This document shows, one piece after another, positions 1 to 7,828 of a stretch of 64,000 bases of DNA (its first letter is position 1; every line of letters starts with the position of its first letter). Source of the stretch: Paenibacillus sp. RC67 (GTDB lineage Bacteria > Bacillota > Bacilli > Paenibacillales > NBRC-103111); assembly GCF_030020805.1 (NCBI RefSeq), contig NZ_CP125098.1, positions 3,185,501 through 3,249,500 on the forward strand. Direction: 5' to 3'. The notes beneath the pieces are model-generated. The model had not been told where the DNA came from. It made no database searches and worked only from the letters and a program-made list of their open reading frames with translations. The position numbers and the translations under genes were made by a program.

Positions 1-2
1 TG

Positions 3-602
3 AAGTATCAAGTGACGGTTATTTCGGATGAGATTCATTGTGACTTAACTTTCCCTGGGCATAATCATGTTCCGTTTGCTACCCTGTCACCAGAGCTTGC
101 TGACATTACCGTGACTTGCTTGGCTGCAACGAAAACATTTAATTTGCCGGGGCTTCATACGTCATTTATCGTTGCTTCCAATGCTAATCTAAGAAGGAAA
201 ATAGAGCATAGACTCAAAACATTGAGCTTACATATGGCTCAGCATTTTGCCCAGGATGCAGTTGAGGCTGCTTATCGTGAAGGGGCCGAATGGCTGGACG
301 AAATGATGATTTATGTCAAAGGCAATCTTGATTATGCGCTGGATTATTTAGCTAAGCATCTGCCTGAAGTCAAGCCGCTTAAACCAGAAGGCACTTATTT
401 ACTATGGATAGATTGCCGTGAGCTGGGTTTAGATATTAAAGGTTTGAAGGACTTGATGTATCGCCGCGCCAAGGTGGCTTTCAACGAAGGTTCGGTTTTT
501 GGAACCGAGGGCGAAGGATGGCTGCGCATTAATCTTGCGTGCCCGAGATCTATCCTTGAGCAAGCGTTGAAACAGTTCAGTGAAGCAGCTAATGTAAAAT
601 AA
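3..602 (+). CDS. PatB/MalY-type cystathionine beta-lyase (C-S lyase), 5' truncated
   Basis: The reading frame is open to the window edge, so only the last 199 residues are present. It is a fold-type I PLP enzyme of the PatB/MalY group, which cleaves C-S bonds of cystathionine or cysteine conjugates to give a thiol, pyruvate and ammonia in the cytosol. Visible signatures are the SDEIHCDL segment, whose Asp contacts the PLP pyridine nitrogen, and the Schiff-base lysine in AATKTFNLPG (codon at 132-134). The C-terminal half carries the GTYLLWIDCR and EGWLRINLACPR motifs typical of the small domain. The GTG at position 12 is internal and not the start. A perfect 11 bp hairpin lies 57 bases after the stop. 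Confidence 0.88.
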   Translation, partial: KYQVTVISDEIHCDLTFPGHNHVPFATLSPELADITVTCLAATKTFNLPGLHTSFIVASNANLRRKIEHRLKTLSLHMAQHFAQDAVEAAYREGAEWLDEMMIYVKGNLDYALDYLAKHLPEVKPLKPEGTYLLWIDCRELGLDIKGLKDLMYRRAKVAFNEGSVFGTEGEGWLRINLACPRSILEQALKQFSEAANVK

Positions 603-658
603 CAAGCTGTAGCGGCTCTTGTTAGACAAGCAAGGCATCCTTTCAAATGGTTGCACAG

Positions 659-683
659 GACGGTTCAATTCTATTGAACCGTC
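659..683 (+). terminator. Hairpin terminator after the C-S lyase
   Basis: A perfect 11 bp inverted repeat (GACGGTTCAAT / ATTGAACCGTC) with a TCT loop follows the lyase gene. The T-tract after it is short (TCTTCAT), so termination may be partial. Confidence 0.6.
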
Positions 684-826
684 TCTTCATGATGTTTGTG
701 TAGTATGTAGATTCTTGTACAAGGGGGATTTATTGGAGCGAAAATTGTACATAATAAGGAAATCTTAGCCGTTATTTCAGAACTGAATATTTTATTTGTA
801 AGAGAGAAGGGACAGGAGATCACAAC

Positions 827-2185
827 ATGAGCAATAAAGCATCGGAGACATCTCTAAAGAAAGATAAGAAGGATCGATTTACGACTTCAGGGTTCATTAT
901 CGCGGCAATAGGCAGTTCAGTAGGATTAGGTAATATGTGGAAATTTCCTTATATTACAGGTAAGCACGGAGGTGCTGCATTTTTTCTGTTATTTATCCTT
1001 TGTTTACTCATTGTCGGTTTACCCATCCTGTTGGCGGAAATGACCATTGGCCGCGGCGGAAGGGGCAATGCTTCAAGCTCACTGTTTAATCTTAGCGGCA
1101 AAAAATATTGGGGTGTGCTGGGGTTGCTTCCCATTCTATGCGCGTTCTTTACGATGTCCTATTATGCAGTTGTAGCAGGTTGGACTGTTCATTATGCAGT
1201 GGAATCCTTCACTGGGCTGTTGTTTCAGCCAGGTATTGACTATAAAGAGAAATTTGTAACTTTTGCCGGTGGCTATATGCCCATTGTTTGGCAGGCACTT
1301 GTCGTGCTGCTTACCGGCTGGATAGTAGCCAGAGGGATTTCCGGCGGGATTGAGAAGTTCAACAAAATATTAATTCCCGGATTTTTAATCATTTTGATCA
1401 TCCTTACGTTCCGATCCGTGACGCTTCCCGGTGCTGAGGAAGGACTTAGCTTTTTCTTAAAGCCCGACTTCTCAAAGCTGGACTCTGAGGCCGCTCTTGT
1501 AGCTTTAGGACATGCATTCTTCTCCTTATCTATTGGCTTCGGTTGTATGCTTACCTATGGTTCTTATGTAGACAAGAAGCAATCCTTGGGAACCGCTACA
1601 CTGGCTATTGGCCTTGGTGATTTAATATATGCTTTTATCGGTGGCCTCGTTATTTTCCCAACCGTATTCTCGTATGGACTCAAACCGGGAGAAGGCGTAG
1701 GGCTGGCGTTTATGGCACTGCCAGTAGCTTTTTCACAAATGCCCTTTGGCATCATTTTTGGCGGTTTGTTCTTTCTGCTTCTAGCTATAGCGGCTTTGAC
1801 TTCAGCGGTATCTATTCTAGAGGTACCCGTTTCATTCGTCATGCAAAGGTGGAATCTGAGTCGCAAAAGAGCGACACTTTACACAACGATCCTTTGCTTT
1901 ATAGTAGGCGTTCCTTCTGCGCTCTCAGTATCAGGTATATTGAACCCGTATAAAGTCGGTGAAAAGACGATTTTTGACGTTGTTGACTTTACAACATCCT
2001 ATATTCTGATGCCATTAGGCGGCCTGATTATTACTTTATTTACAGCTTATGCATGGAAACGTGCCGGTGAGGAAGCAGGATTGACAGGGGTCTGGTATAA
2101 AATATGGATGTTCCTATTACGGATAGTGAATCCGATACTTATCCTGTTAATTTTCCTTTATTCGATCGGTGTCATTTCCTTTTAA
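827..2185 (+). CDS. Neurotransmitter:sodium symporter (NSS/SNF) family transporter
   Basis: This 452-residue integral membrane protein belongs to the NSS family (LeuT, MhsT, TnaT, YocR), which takes up amino acids or related solutes with sodium. The first membrane segment carries the family signature GSSVGLGNMWKFPY at residues 28-41, part of the unwound TM1 that binds sodium and substrate, followed by KHGGAAF. The protein has about eleven hydrophobic segments, the usual size for the bacterial branch that lacks a TM12. The ATG at 827 is preceded by an AGGAG ribosome site. The substrate cannot be read from sequence. A VOC protein follows 18 bases downstream and is probably co-transcribed. Confidence 0.92.
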   Translation: MSNKASETSLKKDKKDRFTTSGFIIAAIGSSVGLGNMWKFPYITGKHGGAAFFLLFILCLLIVGLPILLAEMTIGRGGRGNASSSLFNLSGKKYWGVLGLLPILCAFFTMSYYAVVAGWTVHYAVESFTGLLFQPGIDYKEKFVTFAGGYMPIVWQALVVLLTGWIVARGISGGIEKFNKILIPGFLIILIILTFRSVTLPGAEEGLSFFLKPDFSKLDSEAALVALGHAFFSLSIGFGCMLTYGSYVDKKQSLGTATLAIGLGDLIYAFIGGLVIFPTVFSYGLKPGEGVGLAFMALPVAFSQMPFGIIFGGLFFLLLAIAALTSAVSILEVPVSFVMQRWNLSRKRATLYTTILCFIVGVPSALSVSGILNPYKVGEKTIFDVVDFTTSYILMPLGGLIITLFTAYAWKRAGEEAGLTGVWYKIWMFLLRIVNPILILLIFLYSIGVISF

Positions 2186-2203
2186 ATAAAACAACGGAGG
2201 TAC

Positions 2204-2599
2204 ATGATGAAAATTCATTTGACTAGTGTATTTGTGGATGATCAAGAAAAGGCCCTAACGTTTTATACCGAGGTTCTTGGCTTTGTGAAAAAAATGGATA
2301 TGCCGGCAGGTGAATTCAGATGGCTAACCGTTGTTTCTCCAGAAGGTTCTGATGATATCCAATTGATCCTTGAGCCTAACAACAATCCGGCAGCCCTCAC
2401 GTATCAGAAGGCGATTTTTGATCAGGGAATTGCTGCAACATCGTTTGCCGTGGAAGATGTTCATCAAGAATACGAAAGAATGAAAAAGCTCGGTGTAGCC
2501 TTTACAATCGAGCCAACATCCATGGGGCCAATCACGATGGCTGTCTTCAATGATACTTGCGGGAACCTTATTCAATTGACTCAATTATTAATTGAATGA
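2204..2599 (+). CDS. VOC family protein (glyoxalase/bleomycin-resistance fold)
   Basis: A 131-residue protein with the vicinal-oxygen-chelate fold: an N-terminal beta-alpha-beta-beta-beta unit (HLTSVFVDDQEKALTFYTEV) and a second unit ending in FNDTCGNLIQLTQ. The candidate metal ligands are His near the start and the Glu/Gln positions of each half, as in lactoylglutathione lyase-like proteins. Members include glyoxalases, dioxygenases and antibiotic-binding proteins, so the substrate is unknown. The start has a strong GGAGG site six bases upstream and the gene sits directly behind the NSS transporter, followed by an intrinsic terminator. Confidence 0.85.
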   Translation: MMKIHLTSVFVDDQEKALTFYTEVLGFVKKMDMPAGEFRWLTVVSPEGSDDIQLILEPNNNPAALTYQKAIFDQGIAATSFAVEDVHQEYERMKKLGVAFTIEPTSMGPITMAVFNDTCGNLIQLTQLLIE

Positions 2600-2638
2600 C
2601 TTCACTGGAAACATCGGATATATAGGGAATAAATCGGG

Positions 2639-2666
2639 AGTCTGCTTAGGCAGACTTTTTTTATTT
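2639..2666 (+). terminator. Intrinsic terminator after the NSS/VOC pair
   Basis: A perfect 7 bp stem (AGTCTGC / GCAGACT) with a TTAG loop is followed at once by a run of T residues. It closes the transcription unit before the sugar operon promoter. Confidence 0.85.
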
Positions 2667-2697
2667 TTCCTTCGTGAAATAAAATTTCAAAAAAAGG

Positions 2698-2727
2698 TTT
2701 ACATTATGACACAATGTTTTATATAAT
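2698..2727 (+). promoter_or_regulatory. Sigma-A type promoter of the sugar/MurQ operon
   Basis: TTTACA and TATAAT boxes are separated by 18 bases, starting about 30 bases after the preceding terminator. The distance to the lipoprotein ATG at 2770 gives a leader of roughly 35 bases. Its position also shows that the in-frame TTG at 2728 cannot be the start of the binding protein. Confidence 0.75.
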
Positions 2728-2769
2728 TTGTTAAGAAATTGTAAATATAAAAAAAGGGAGCATGATGAC

Positions 2770-4077
2770 ATGAAAAGGAATACCTTGGTCTTTGGTTCCA
2801 TGCTGATTCTATTGAGCTCTATACTTAGTGCATGCAGTGGTGGAAGCGCTACCAAAGCAACTGACTCCAAACCTGCTGTGGGAGGCGAGGTTGCCAAGCC
2901 GAAGGGGGATCCGGTAAAGCTCGTTATGTACAGCTGGAGACCTGAGGATAAGGATGGTTATGCGAAATTCATCGCAGAGTTCGAGAAGGACAATCCGGAC
3001 ATTAAGGTGGAATTCAAGCCTTTTAAAGCAACAGAGTACAACACCATTCTCGCTAACTCGTTACAGTCAGGGACGGGAGTGGATATTTTGCAGCTTCGTC
3101 CTTATGATGGCGCCAAGGCACTTGCGGATGCAAACTATTTGACCCCGCTCGACAAGGTGAAGGGCATTGAGAACTTCGCTGACAGCTACTTGGATGCGGC
3201 AAGAGGCACGGATAAAAAAGTATACGGCATTCCGTTAATGTTAAACAATGCGGTTATTTTCTATAACAAGAAGCTATTTGATGACAACGGGCTGCAGGTT
3301 CCAGAAACATGGGATGAATTCGTAAAAACATGCGAAGCTTTAAAAGCAAAAAATATTACACCGATTGCACAGTCAGGCAAAGCCGCATATTTGCTATCCA
3401 CTACTCATACAGTCATCGGACCGAGCGCTTATGGAGGAACAGATTACTTACAAGCATTACTCAAAGGAACTACCAATTTCAAAGATCCTAAATTCCTTGA
3501 TTCGATTAAACGCATGAAGCAGCTGGAAACGTTCTTCCCTAAAGATTTCGTAGCGATTGAAGACAAAGATGCACAAGCTTTGTTCTATACAAGTAAAGCA
3601 GCTATGTACATAAACGGAAGCCAGCGCTTGGAAACGTTCGAAGCGAATAAAGTAGCTTTCCCAGTTGAATTCATTCCAGGTCTCGCCGCTAAAAAAGGAG
3701 AGCCTGCTCAGATCGCAACTTGGGTGGACGGTTCCTACGGTATTGCAAAAAGCTCGAAGTACCAAGAACAAGCAACCAAATTCATCGAATTCCTGGCATC
3801 CAAGAAGTTTGGTCAAATGTTTAGTGATGATCTTACTCGTGTAAGCCCGATTAAAGGAGTGGAGCCTAAGCATCCGCAGCTCAAAAAAATGGCCGCCTTT
3901 AGCGAGAAAAATAGCACGCCTTACCTGCTCTTGACCAGCTTCAGCCAAGGTACACCTACAACGAAAACGACATTTGAAGATTCCTTGCAAGGGATGTACA
4001 TTGGCAAGCTGACACCGGAAAAGGTAGCTGAAGATACACAAGCATCTGCTGACAAATGGTTCAAGCCTCAAAAATAA
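2770..4077 (+). CDS. Sugar ABC transporter substrate-binding lipoprotein
   Basis: A 435-residue extracellular solute-binding protein of the family 1 (MalE/UgpB) cluster. The signal peptide (MKRNTLVFGSMLILL) ends in a lipobox LSAC with the lipidated Cys at residue 22, so the mature protein is anchored on the outer face of the membrane. A Ser/Gly/Thr-rich linker follows, then the two-lobed binding domain with the typical NNAVIFYNKKLFDDNGLQVP segment. The ATG at 2770 has an AAAGGGAG ribosome site; an upstream TTG falls on the promoter. It heads an operon with two permeases, a HAD phosphatase and MurQ, so an amino sugar such as MurNAc is a reasonable guess for the ligand. The ATPase is not encoded here and is probably shared. 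Confidence 0.93.
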   Translation: MKRNTLVFGSMLILLSSILSACSGGSATKATDSKPAVGGEVAKPKGDPVKLVMYSWRPEDKDGYAKFIAEFEKDNPDIKVEFKPFKATEYNTILANSLQSGTGVDILQLRPYDGAKALADANYLTPLDKVKGIENFADSYLDAARGTDKKVYGIPLMLNNAVIFYNKKLFDDNGLQVPETWDEFVKTCEALKAKNITPIAQSGKAAYLLSTTHTVIGPSAYGGTDYLQALLKGTTNFKDPKFLDSIKRMKQLETFFPKDFVAIEDKDAQALFYTSKAAMYINGSQRLETFEANKVAFPVEFIPGLAAKKGEPAQIATWVDGSYGIAKSSKYQEQATKFIEFLASKKFGQMFSDDLTRVSPIKGVEPKHPQLKKMAAFSEKNSTPYLLLTSFSQGTPTTKTTFEDSLQGMYIGKLTPEKVAEDTQASADKWFKPQK

Positions 4078-4122
4078 TGATGTATCATACACCGATGAAG
4101 CCGTATGAAAAAGGAGCTGACC

Positions 4123-5091
4123 ATGGCTGGTACAAATGTCGAAACTACTGAGGAAATCACCGTATTGAAGTCACCTGTCAAGACAAACAAGCGGTTCAAG
4201 AGACATCTGGTTCACTTGTTTTTACTCCCGGCATTAATCTTTTATTTAGGCTTTATGATTTATCCTATTTTTCAAGCGCTCTTAAACAGCTTTTTCTCAT
4301 GGAAGGGTCTTGTACGTGGAGATTTTATCGGTCTGCAAAATTTTATTCGGTTATTCACCGAATCTCCCTTTAAGGAAACGTTCACCCGAGCGCTCGGACA
4401 TAACGTCATATTTTTTGTTGGGACCATGCTAACCAAGCTTGTTGTAGCTTTTATTCTAGCATTACTAATTAACAGCAAAATTAAGGGTAAGGAATTATTC
4501 AAAACATTATTTTTCATTCCCAAGCTGCTTTCTGTTATTGTCGTCGGCTTTCTGTTTAGTCTCGTATTAAACCCGACCTATGGAGCGCTCAACACGTTTT
4601 TGAATACTATTGGACTAGAAGAGCTTGCCAAGCCTTGGCTTGGAGATCCGAATACAGCTCTCTACACGATTATTCTGGTGAACAGCTGGTATGGCTTCGG
4701 CTTCGCAATCCTTATTTTTCTTGTCGGACTTCAGGCCATTTCACCTGAAATTTATGAAGCTGCCAAGATCGACGGGGCATCCGGATTTGAAATGATTTGG
4801 AAAATTACGATACCCTTAGCCATGCCTTCTATTATGATCATGTCCATCTTAACGTTTATTGGCGCCTTTGAAACTTTTGAACTCATTTTTGCCATGCAGG
4901 GTTCATCAGGAGGACCTTACTTCTCGACGGATGTGCTCGGTCTCTATTTTTACCGTTTGGCATTCGGCTCAGTAAGCGGGGGAGAGTCCATAGGTTTGGG
5001 CTCCGCATTGGCTGTTGTCTTACTGCTGCTGATCTCAGGTGCAACCGCAATCTCGATGTTTTTCTTTAAACGGAAGGAAGTCGAGAATTAA
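4123..5091 (+). CDS. Sugar ABC transporter permease, MalF/UgpA type
   Basis: A 322-residue inner-membrane permease with six predicted membrane segments. The cytoplasmic EAA loop that docks the ATPase is clear: EIYEAAKIDGASGFEMIW, followed by the conserved ITIPLAMPSI. I place the start at ATG 4123 because AAAAAGGAG sits six bases upstream; the ATG at 4105 lies upstream of that site and has no ribosome site of its own. It follows the binding protein by 45 bases and pairs with the second permease downstream to form the membrane channel of the transporter. Confidence 0.92.
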   Translation: MAGTNVETTEEITVLKSPVKTNKRFKRHLVHLFLLPALIFYLGFMIYPIFQALLNSFFSWKGLVRGDFIGLQNFIRLFTESPFKETFTRALGHNVIFFVGTMLTKLVVAFILALLINSKIKGKELFKTLFFIPKLLSVIVVGFLFSLVLNPTYGALNTFLNTIGLEELAKPWLGDPNTALYTIILVNSWYGFGFAILIFLVGLQAISPEIYEAAKIDGASGFEMIWKITIPLAMPSIMIMSILTFIGAFETFELIFAMQGSSGGPYFSTDVLGLYFYRLAFGSVSGGESIGLGSALAVVLLLLISGATAISMFFFKRKEVEN

Positions 5092-5169
5092 TCGGTGCTT
5101 GGAGCCACACCTTACCGCTTACGCGTACTTCAACTTTAGAATGTGGTAAAAATACATCGGAGGTAACCC

Positions 5170-5991
5170 ATGGCACTTCGACTGCAACAAAGTGTAAAAT
5201 ATTTTATACTGATTCTATTTTCTTTCATCGCGGTGTATCCTGTTTTCCTGATGATCACATCCTCATTTAAAACGAAACAGGAAATTACCACTCACCCTTT
5301 GGGGCTGCCAAGCGGATTTTCTTTTGAAAATTACGTAATGGTATGGGAAAAAGTACATTTCTCAGAGTATTTTTTAAACAGCTTGTATATTACAGCGTTA
5401 TCTGTCGTACTAGTATTACTGGTATCCTCGATGGCGGCATTCTACATAGCCAGATATACATTCCGTTGGAATGGCATCGTCTTGTTTTTCTTCATGCTGG
5501 GTCTGATGCTCCCTATGAAGCTGGCGATTTCGCCGTTATATATGATGATGCTGAAGCTGCACCTCTTGGATACGCATAGCTCGTTGATTATCGTCTACGT
5601 GGCAGGTCACATCTCGTTTGCTGTGTTTGTGTTCTACGGATTTTTCCGTACATTGCCCAAGGATTTGGATCAAAGCGCACGGATTGACGGCTGTAACGAT
5701 TTCCAGGTTTATTACAAAATTGTTTTGCCGTTGATGAGACCTGCTTTGGCAACCGTAAGTATTGTTGACTCCATTGGAATATGGAACGACTTTTTTTACC
5801 CCCTTATTTTTATTAAAACGACAGAGTTGGGCACAATCCCGCTCGGTATGCTAACCTTGTTTGGAGAATACGATACGGATTGGAACTTGCTGTTCTGCGG
5901 CTTGACCTTATCCTCACTGCCTCTGATTGTGGCATTCTTATTCGCTTCCAGACAATTCATTGAGGGAATGACGACAGGAGCGGTTAAATGA
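5170..5991 (+). CDS. Sugar ABC transporter permease, MalG/UgpE type
   Basis: A 273-residue second permease of the carbohydrate ABC transporter, with an N-terminal membrane segment and a large MetI-like region. The EAA loop is somewhat degenerate (DLDQSARIDGCNDFQVYY) but keeps the central IDG and the following IVLPLMRPAL. GGAGGT lies just upstream of the ATG. The stop codon overlaps the next gene by four bases (ATGA), which indicates translational coupling with the HAD protein and ties the phosphatase to the transporter. Confidence 0.92.
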   Translation: MALRLQQSVKYFILILFSFIAVYPVFLMITSSFKTKQEITTHPLGLPSGFSFENYVMVWEKVHFSEYFLNSLYITALSVVLVLLVSSMAAFYIARYTFRWNGIVLFFFMLGLMLPMKLAISPLYMMMLKLHLLDTHSSLIIVYVAGHISFAVFVFYGFFRTLPKDLDQSARIDGCNDFQVYYKIVLPLMRPALATVSIVDSIGIWNDFFYPLIFIKTTELGTIPLGMLTLFGEYDTDWNLLFCGLTLSSLPLIVAFLFASRQFIEGMTTGAVK

Positions 5992-6758
5992 TGAAGAAAT
6001 GGATTACGTTTGACCTGGACGGGACGCTCATGCAGAATCCGTTCGGCAAATGGGTTTTTCCAGCGATTGAAGAGAGTATTTCTAATAAATTGCAAAAGCC
6101 TTTTAAATCAACCGAGGCATTAGTACGTGAGCATGAGCTTCGGATGCAGCAAAATCGGACTGTAGAAGCCTACGATTGGGATGATATGGTTCGGCAGCTG
6201 CTAAATGAGCTTCAGCTTGAATTGGATATTAATGTGGAGCAGCTAGTGTTGGATCACTCCATCGCGCCAAAAATATTTTTGCTGGAGCCTGATTCGATCT
6301 CCGTATTGCAGAAGCTGAAGGAGAAAGGATACTCGCTGGCAACCGTGACGAATGGTTTTTATAAGTATCAGTATCCTGTGATGAGTCAGCTTGGGCTGAG
6401 CGAGTGGTTCGATGAGATTATTACGCCTGAAAAAGCGGGCTGCGGCAAGCCGGATGTCAACATCCTTAGAGAGCTTCAGAAGAGTGGGGAGATTGTGGCG
6501 CATGTCGGTGATCGGCTGGATCACGATGTCTATTTGTCCAACAAGTCTGGAATACCATCCGTGCTTATCTATCATAAGCTGCCAGAAGCATTGAAGGCTT
6601 ACCGCCCGGAGGAACGAGCTGAAACCGCTGCATTCAAAGAAATTTGCGAGAAGAAGCTGAAGGCGGAAAATCCACATGTGGATACGAATCCATATCCTTC
6701 TGAATACGTTCCTACTTATGTGCTGAGCCGCATGGAAGAACTGCTGGAGTGTGTATGA
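5988..6758 (+). CDS. HAD family phosphatase in the MurQ operon
   Basis: A 256-residue haloacid dehalogenase-like hydrolase of the cytosol. Motif I FDLDGTL (nucleophile and acid Asp) is at residues 8-14, motif II is the TNG segment near residue 120, motif III is the lysine of GKPD and motif IV is GDRLDHDV. A cap of about 90 residues lies between motifs I and II. The start overlaps the permease stop and MurQ follows within 25 bases, so it should act on the same substrate. Pseudomonas MupP, a HAD phosphatase, acts on MurNAc 6-phosphate; an analogous role is possible but not shown by the sequence. Confidence 0.88.
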   Translation: MMKKWITFDLDGTLMQNPFGKWVFPAIEESISNKLQKPFKSTEALVREHELRMQQNRTVEAYDWDDMVRQLLNELQLELDINVEQLVLDHSIAPKIFLLEPDSISVLQKLKEKGYSLATVTNGFYKYQYPVMSQLGLSEWFDEIITPEKAGCGKPDVNILRELQKSGEIVAHVGDRLDHDVYLSNKSGIPSVLIYHKLPEALKAYRPEERAETAAFKEICEKKLKAENPHVDTNPYPSEYVPTYVLSRMEELLECV

Positions 6759-6780
6759 GAACGTCAAGGAGGGACTTCAG

Positions 6781-7692
6781 GTGAAGACACAAGCGGGATT
6801 ATTAGTAACTGAACAAAGAAACGATAAATCCTACCATTTGGATGTTTTATCGGTAAGAGATATAGTCGAGCTTATGAATAAAGAGGACTATACGGTAGCG
6901 GGCTGTGTTCATGCTGCGCTTCCTCAAATCACCCATGCGATTGAAGCGATTGCGAGCGTCATGGCTAACGGTGGCAAGCTTTATTATATCGGTGCAGGAA
7001 CTAGCGGAAGATTGGGCGTATTGGATGCCTCCGAATGTCCCCCCACTTTCGGTGTCGAGCCGGAGCTTGTAGTGGGGGTGATAGCAGGTGGTGAAAGAGC
7101 CATTACCCGATCGATTGAGAATGCAGAAGATAACGAACAAACCGGACGGGACGATCTGGCAAGTAAAGTAACGAGTCAGGATGCCGTAGTTGGCATTGCA
7201 GCGAGCGGGACAACCCCTTATGTGATAGGCGCTCTTAGAGAGGCCAAACGAATTGGAGCGTTAACTGTAGCTTTAAGCTGTAACCATAACACTCGCATAA
7301 GTGCCGAAGCTCAATATTCTATTGAAGTACCGGTAGGTCCGGAGATTGTAACAGGCTCCACTCGTCTAAAAGCAGGTACTGCGACGAAGATGGTGCTTAA
7401 CATGATTACGACCACCGCGATGATCAAGCTAGGCAAGGTATACGGAAATCTGATGGTCAACGTGCAAGCAACCAATGAGAAGCTGAGAGATCGCGTCGTT
7501 CGGATTATTAAGGAGGCGACAGGGGCCAATGATGAAGTTGCGGCTGCCGCTTCGCTGCAAGCCCATGGTGATGCACGAGCCGCGATCTTGATGCTGCAAT
7601 ATCAGATTGGCTATGAGGAAGCAGTGCAGGCGCTAAAGGAAACAAATGACCATTTCGGGAACGCTTGTCTGTTATTAAAGAAGCTTAATTGA
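6781..7692 (+). CDS. murQ: N-acetylmuramic acid 6-phosphate etherase (MurQ)
   Basis: A 303-residue SIS-domain enzyme that removes the D-lactyl ether of MurNAc 6-phosphate to give GlcNAc 6-phosphate in cell-wall sugar recycling. The phosphosugar-binding loop GAGTSGRLGVLDASECPP and the downstream GIAASGTTPYVIGAL and TGSTRLKAGTATKMVLN segments are diagnostic, and the length fits MurQ. The GTG at 6781 has AAGGAGGG well placed upstream; the ATG at 6751 overlaps the HAD gene and has no ribosome site. It is the last gene of the five-gene sugar operon. No MurNAc kinase or PTS MurP is present, so how the 6-phosphate arises is open. Confidence 0.95.
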   Translation: MKTQAGLLVTEQRNDKSYHLDVLSVRDIVELMNKEDYTVAGCVHAALPQITHAIEAIASVMANGGKLYYIGAGTSGRLGVLDASECPPTFGVEPELVVGVIAGGERAITRSIENAEDNEQTGRDDLASKVTSQDAVVGIAASGTTPYVIGALREAKRIGALTVALSCNHNTRISAEAQYSIEVPVGPEIVTGSTRLKAGTATKMVLNMITTTAMIKLGKVYGNLMVNVQATNEKLRDRVVRIIKEATGANDEVAAAASLQAHGDARAAILMLQYQIGYEEAVQALKETNDHFGNACLLLKKLN

Positions 7693-7704
7693 TTTGACCG
7701 ATAA

Positions 7705-7733
7705 AAGGCTGCCATGAGGATGGTGGCCTTTTT
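7705..7733 (+). terminator. Intrinsic terminator of the sugar/MurQ operon
   Basis: An 11 bp stem with two G-T pairs (AAGGCTGCCAT / ATGGTGGCCTT) and a GAGG loop ends in five T residues, 12 bases after the murQ stop. Confidence 0.8.
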
Positions 7734-7828
7734 GAGCTGTCGAAACTTTCTAAGGGTAAGCGGCGTCTAATGGGAGGAAGGGAATGGTATAAACAGTCGT
7801 TTTTTTACAAGAGGGAGTGAACCGTAGG

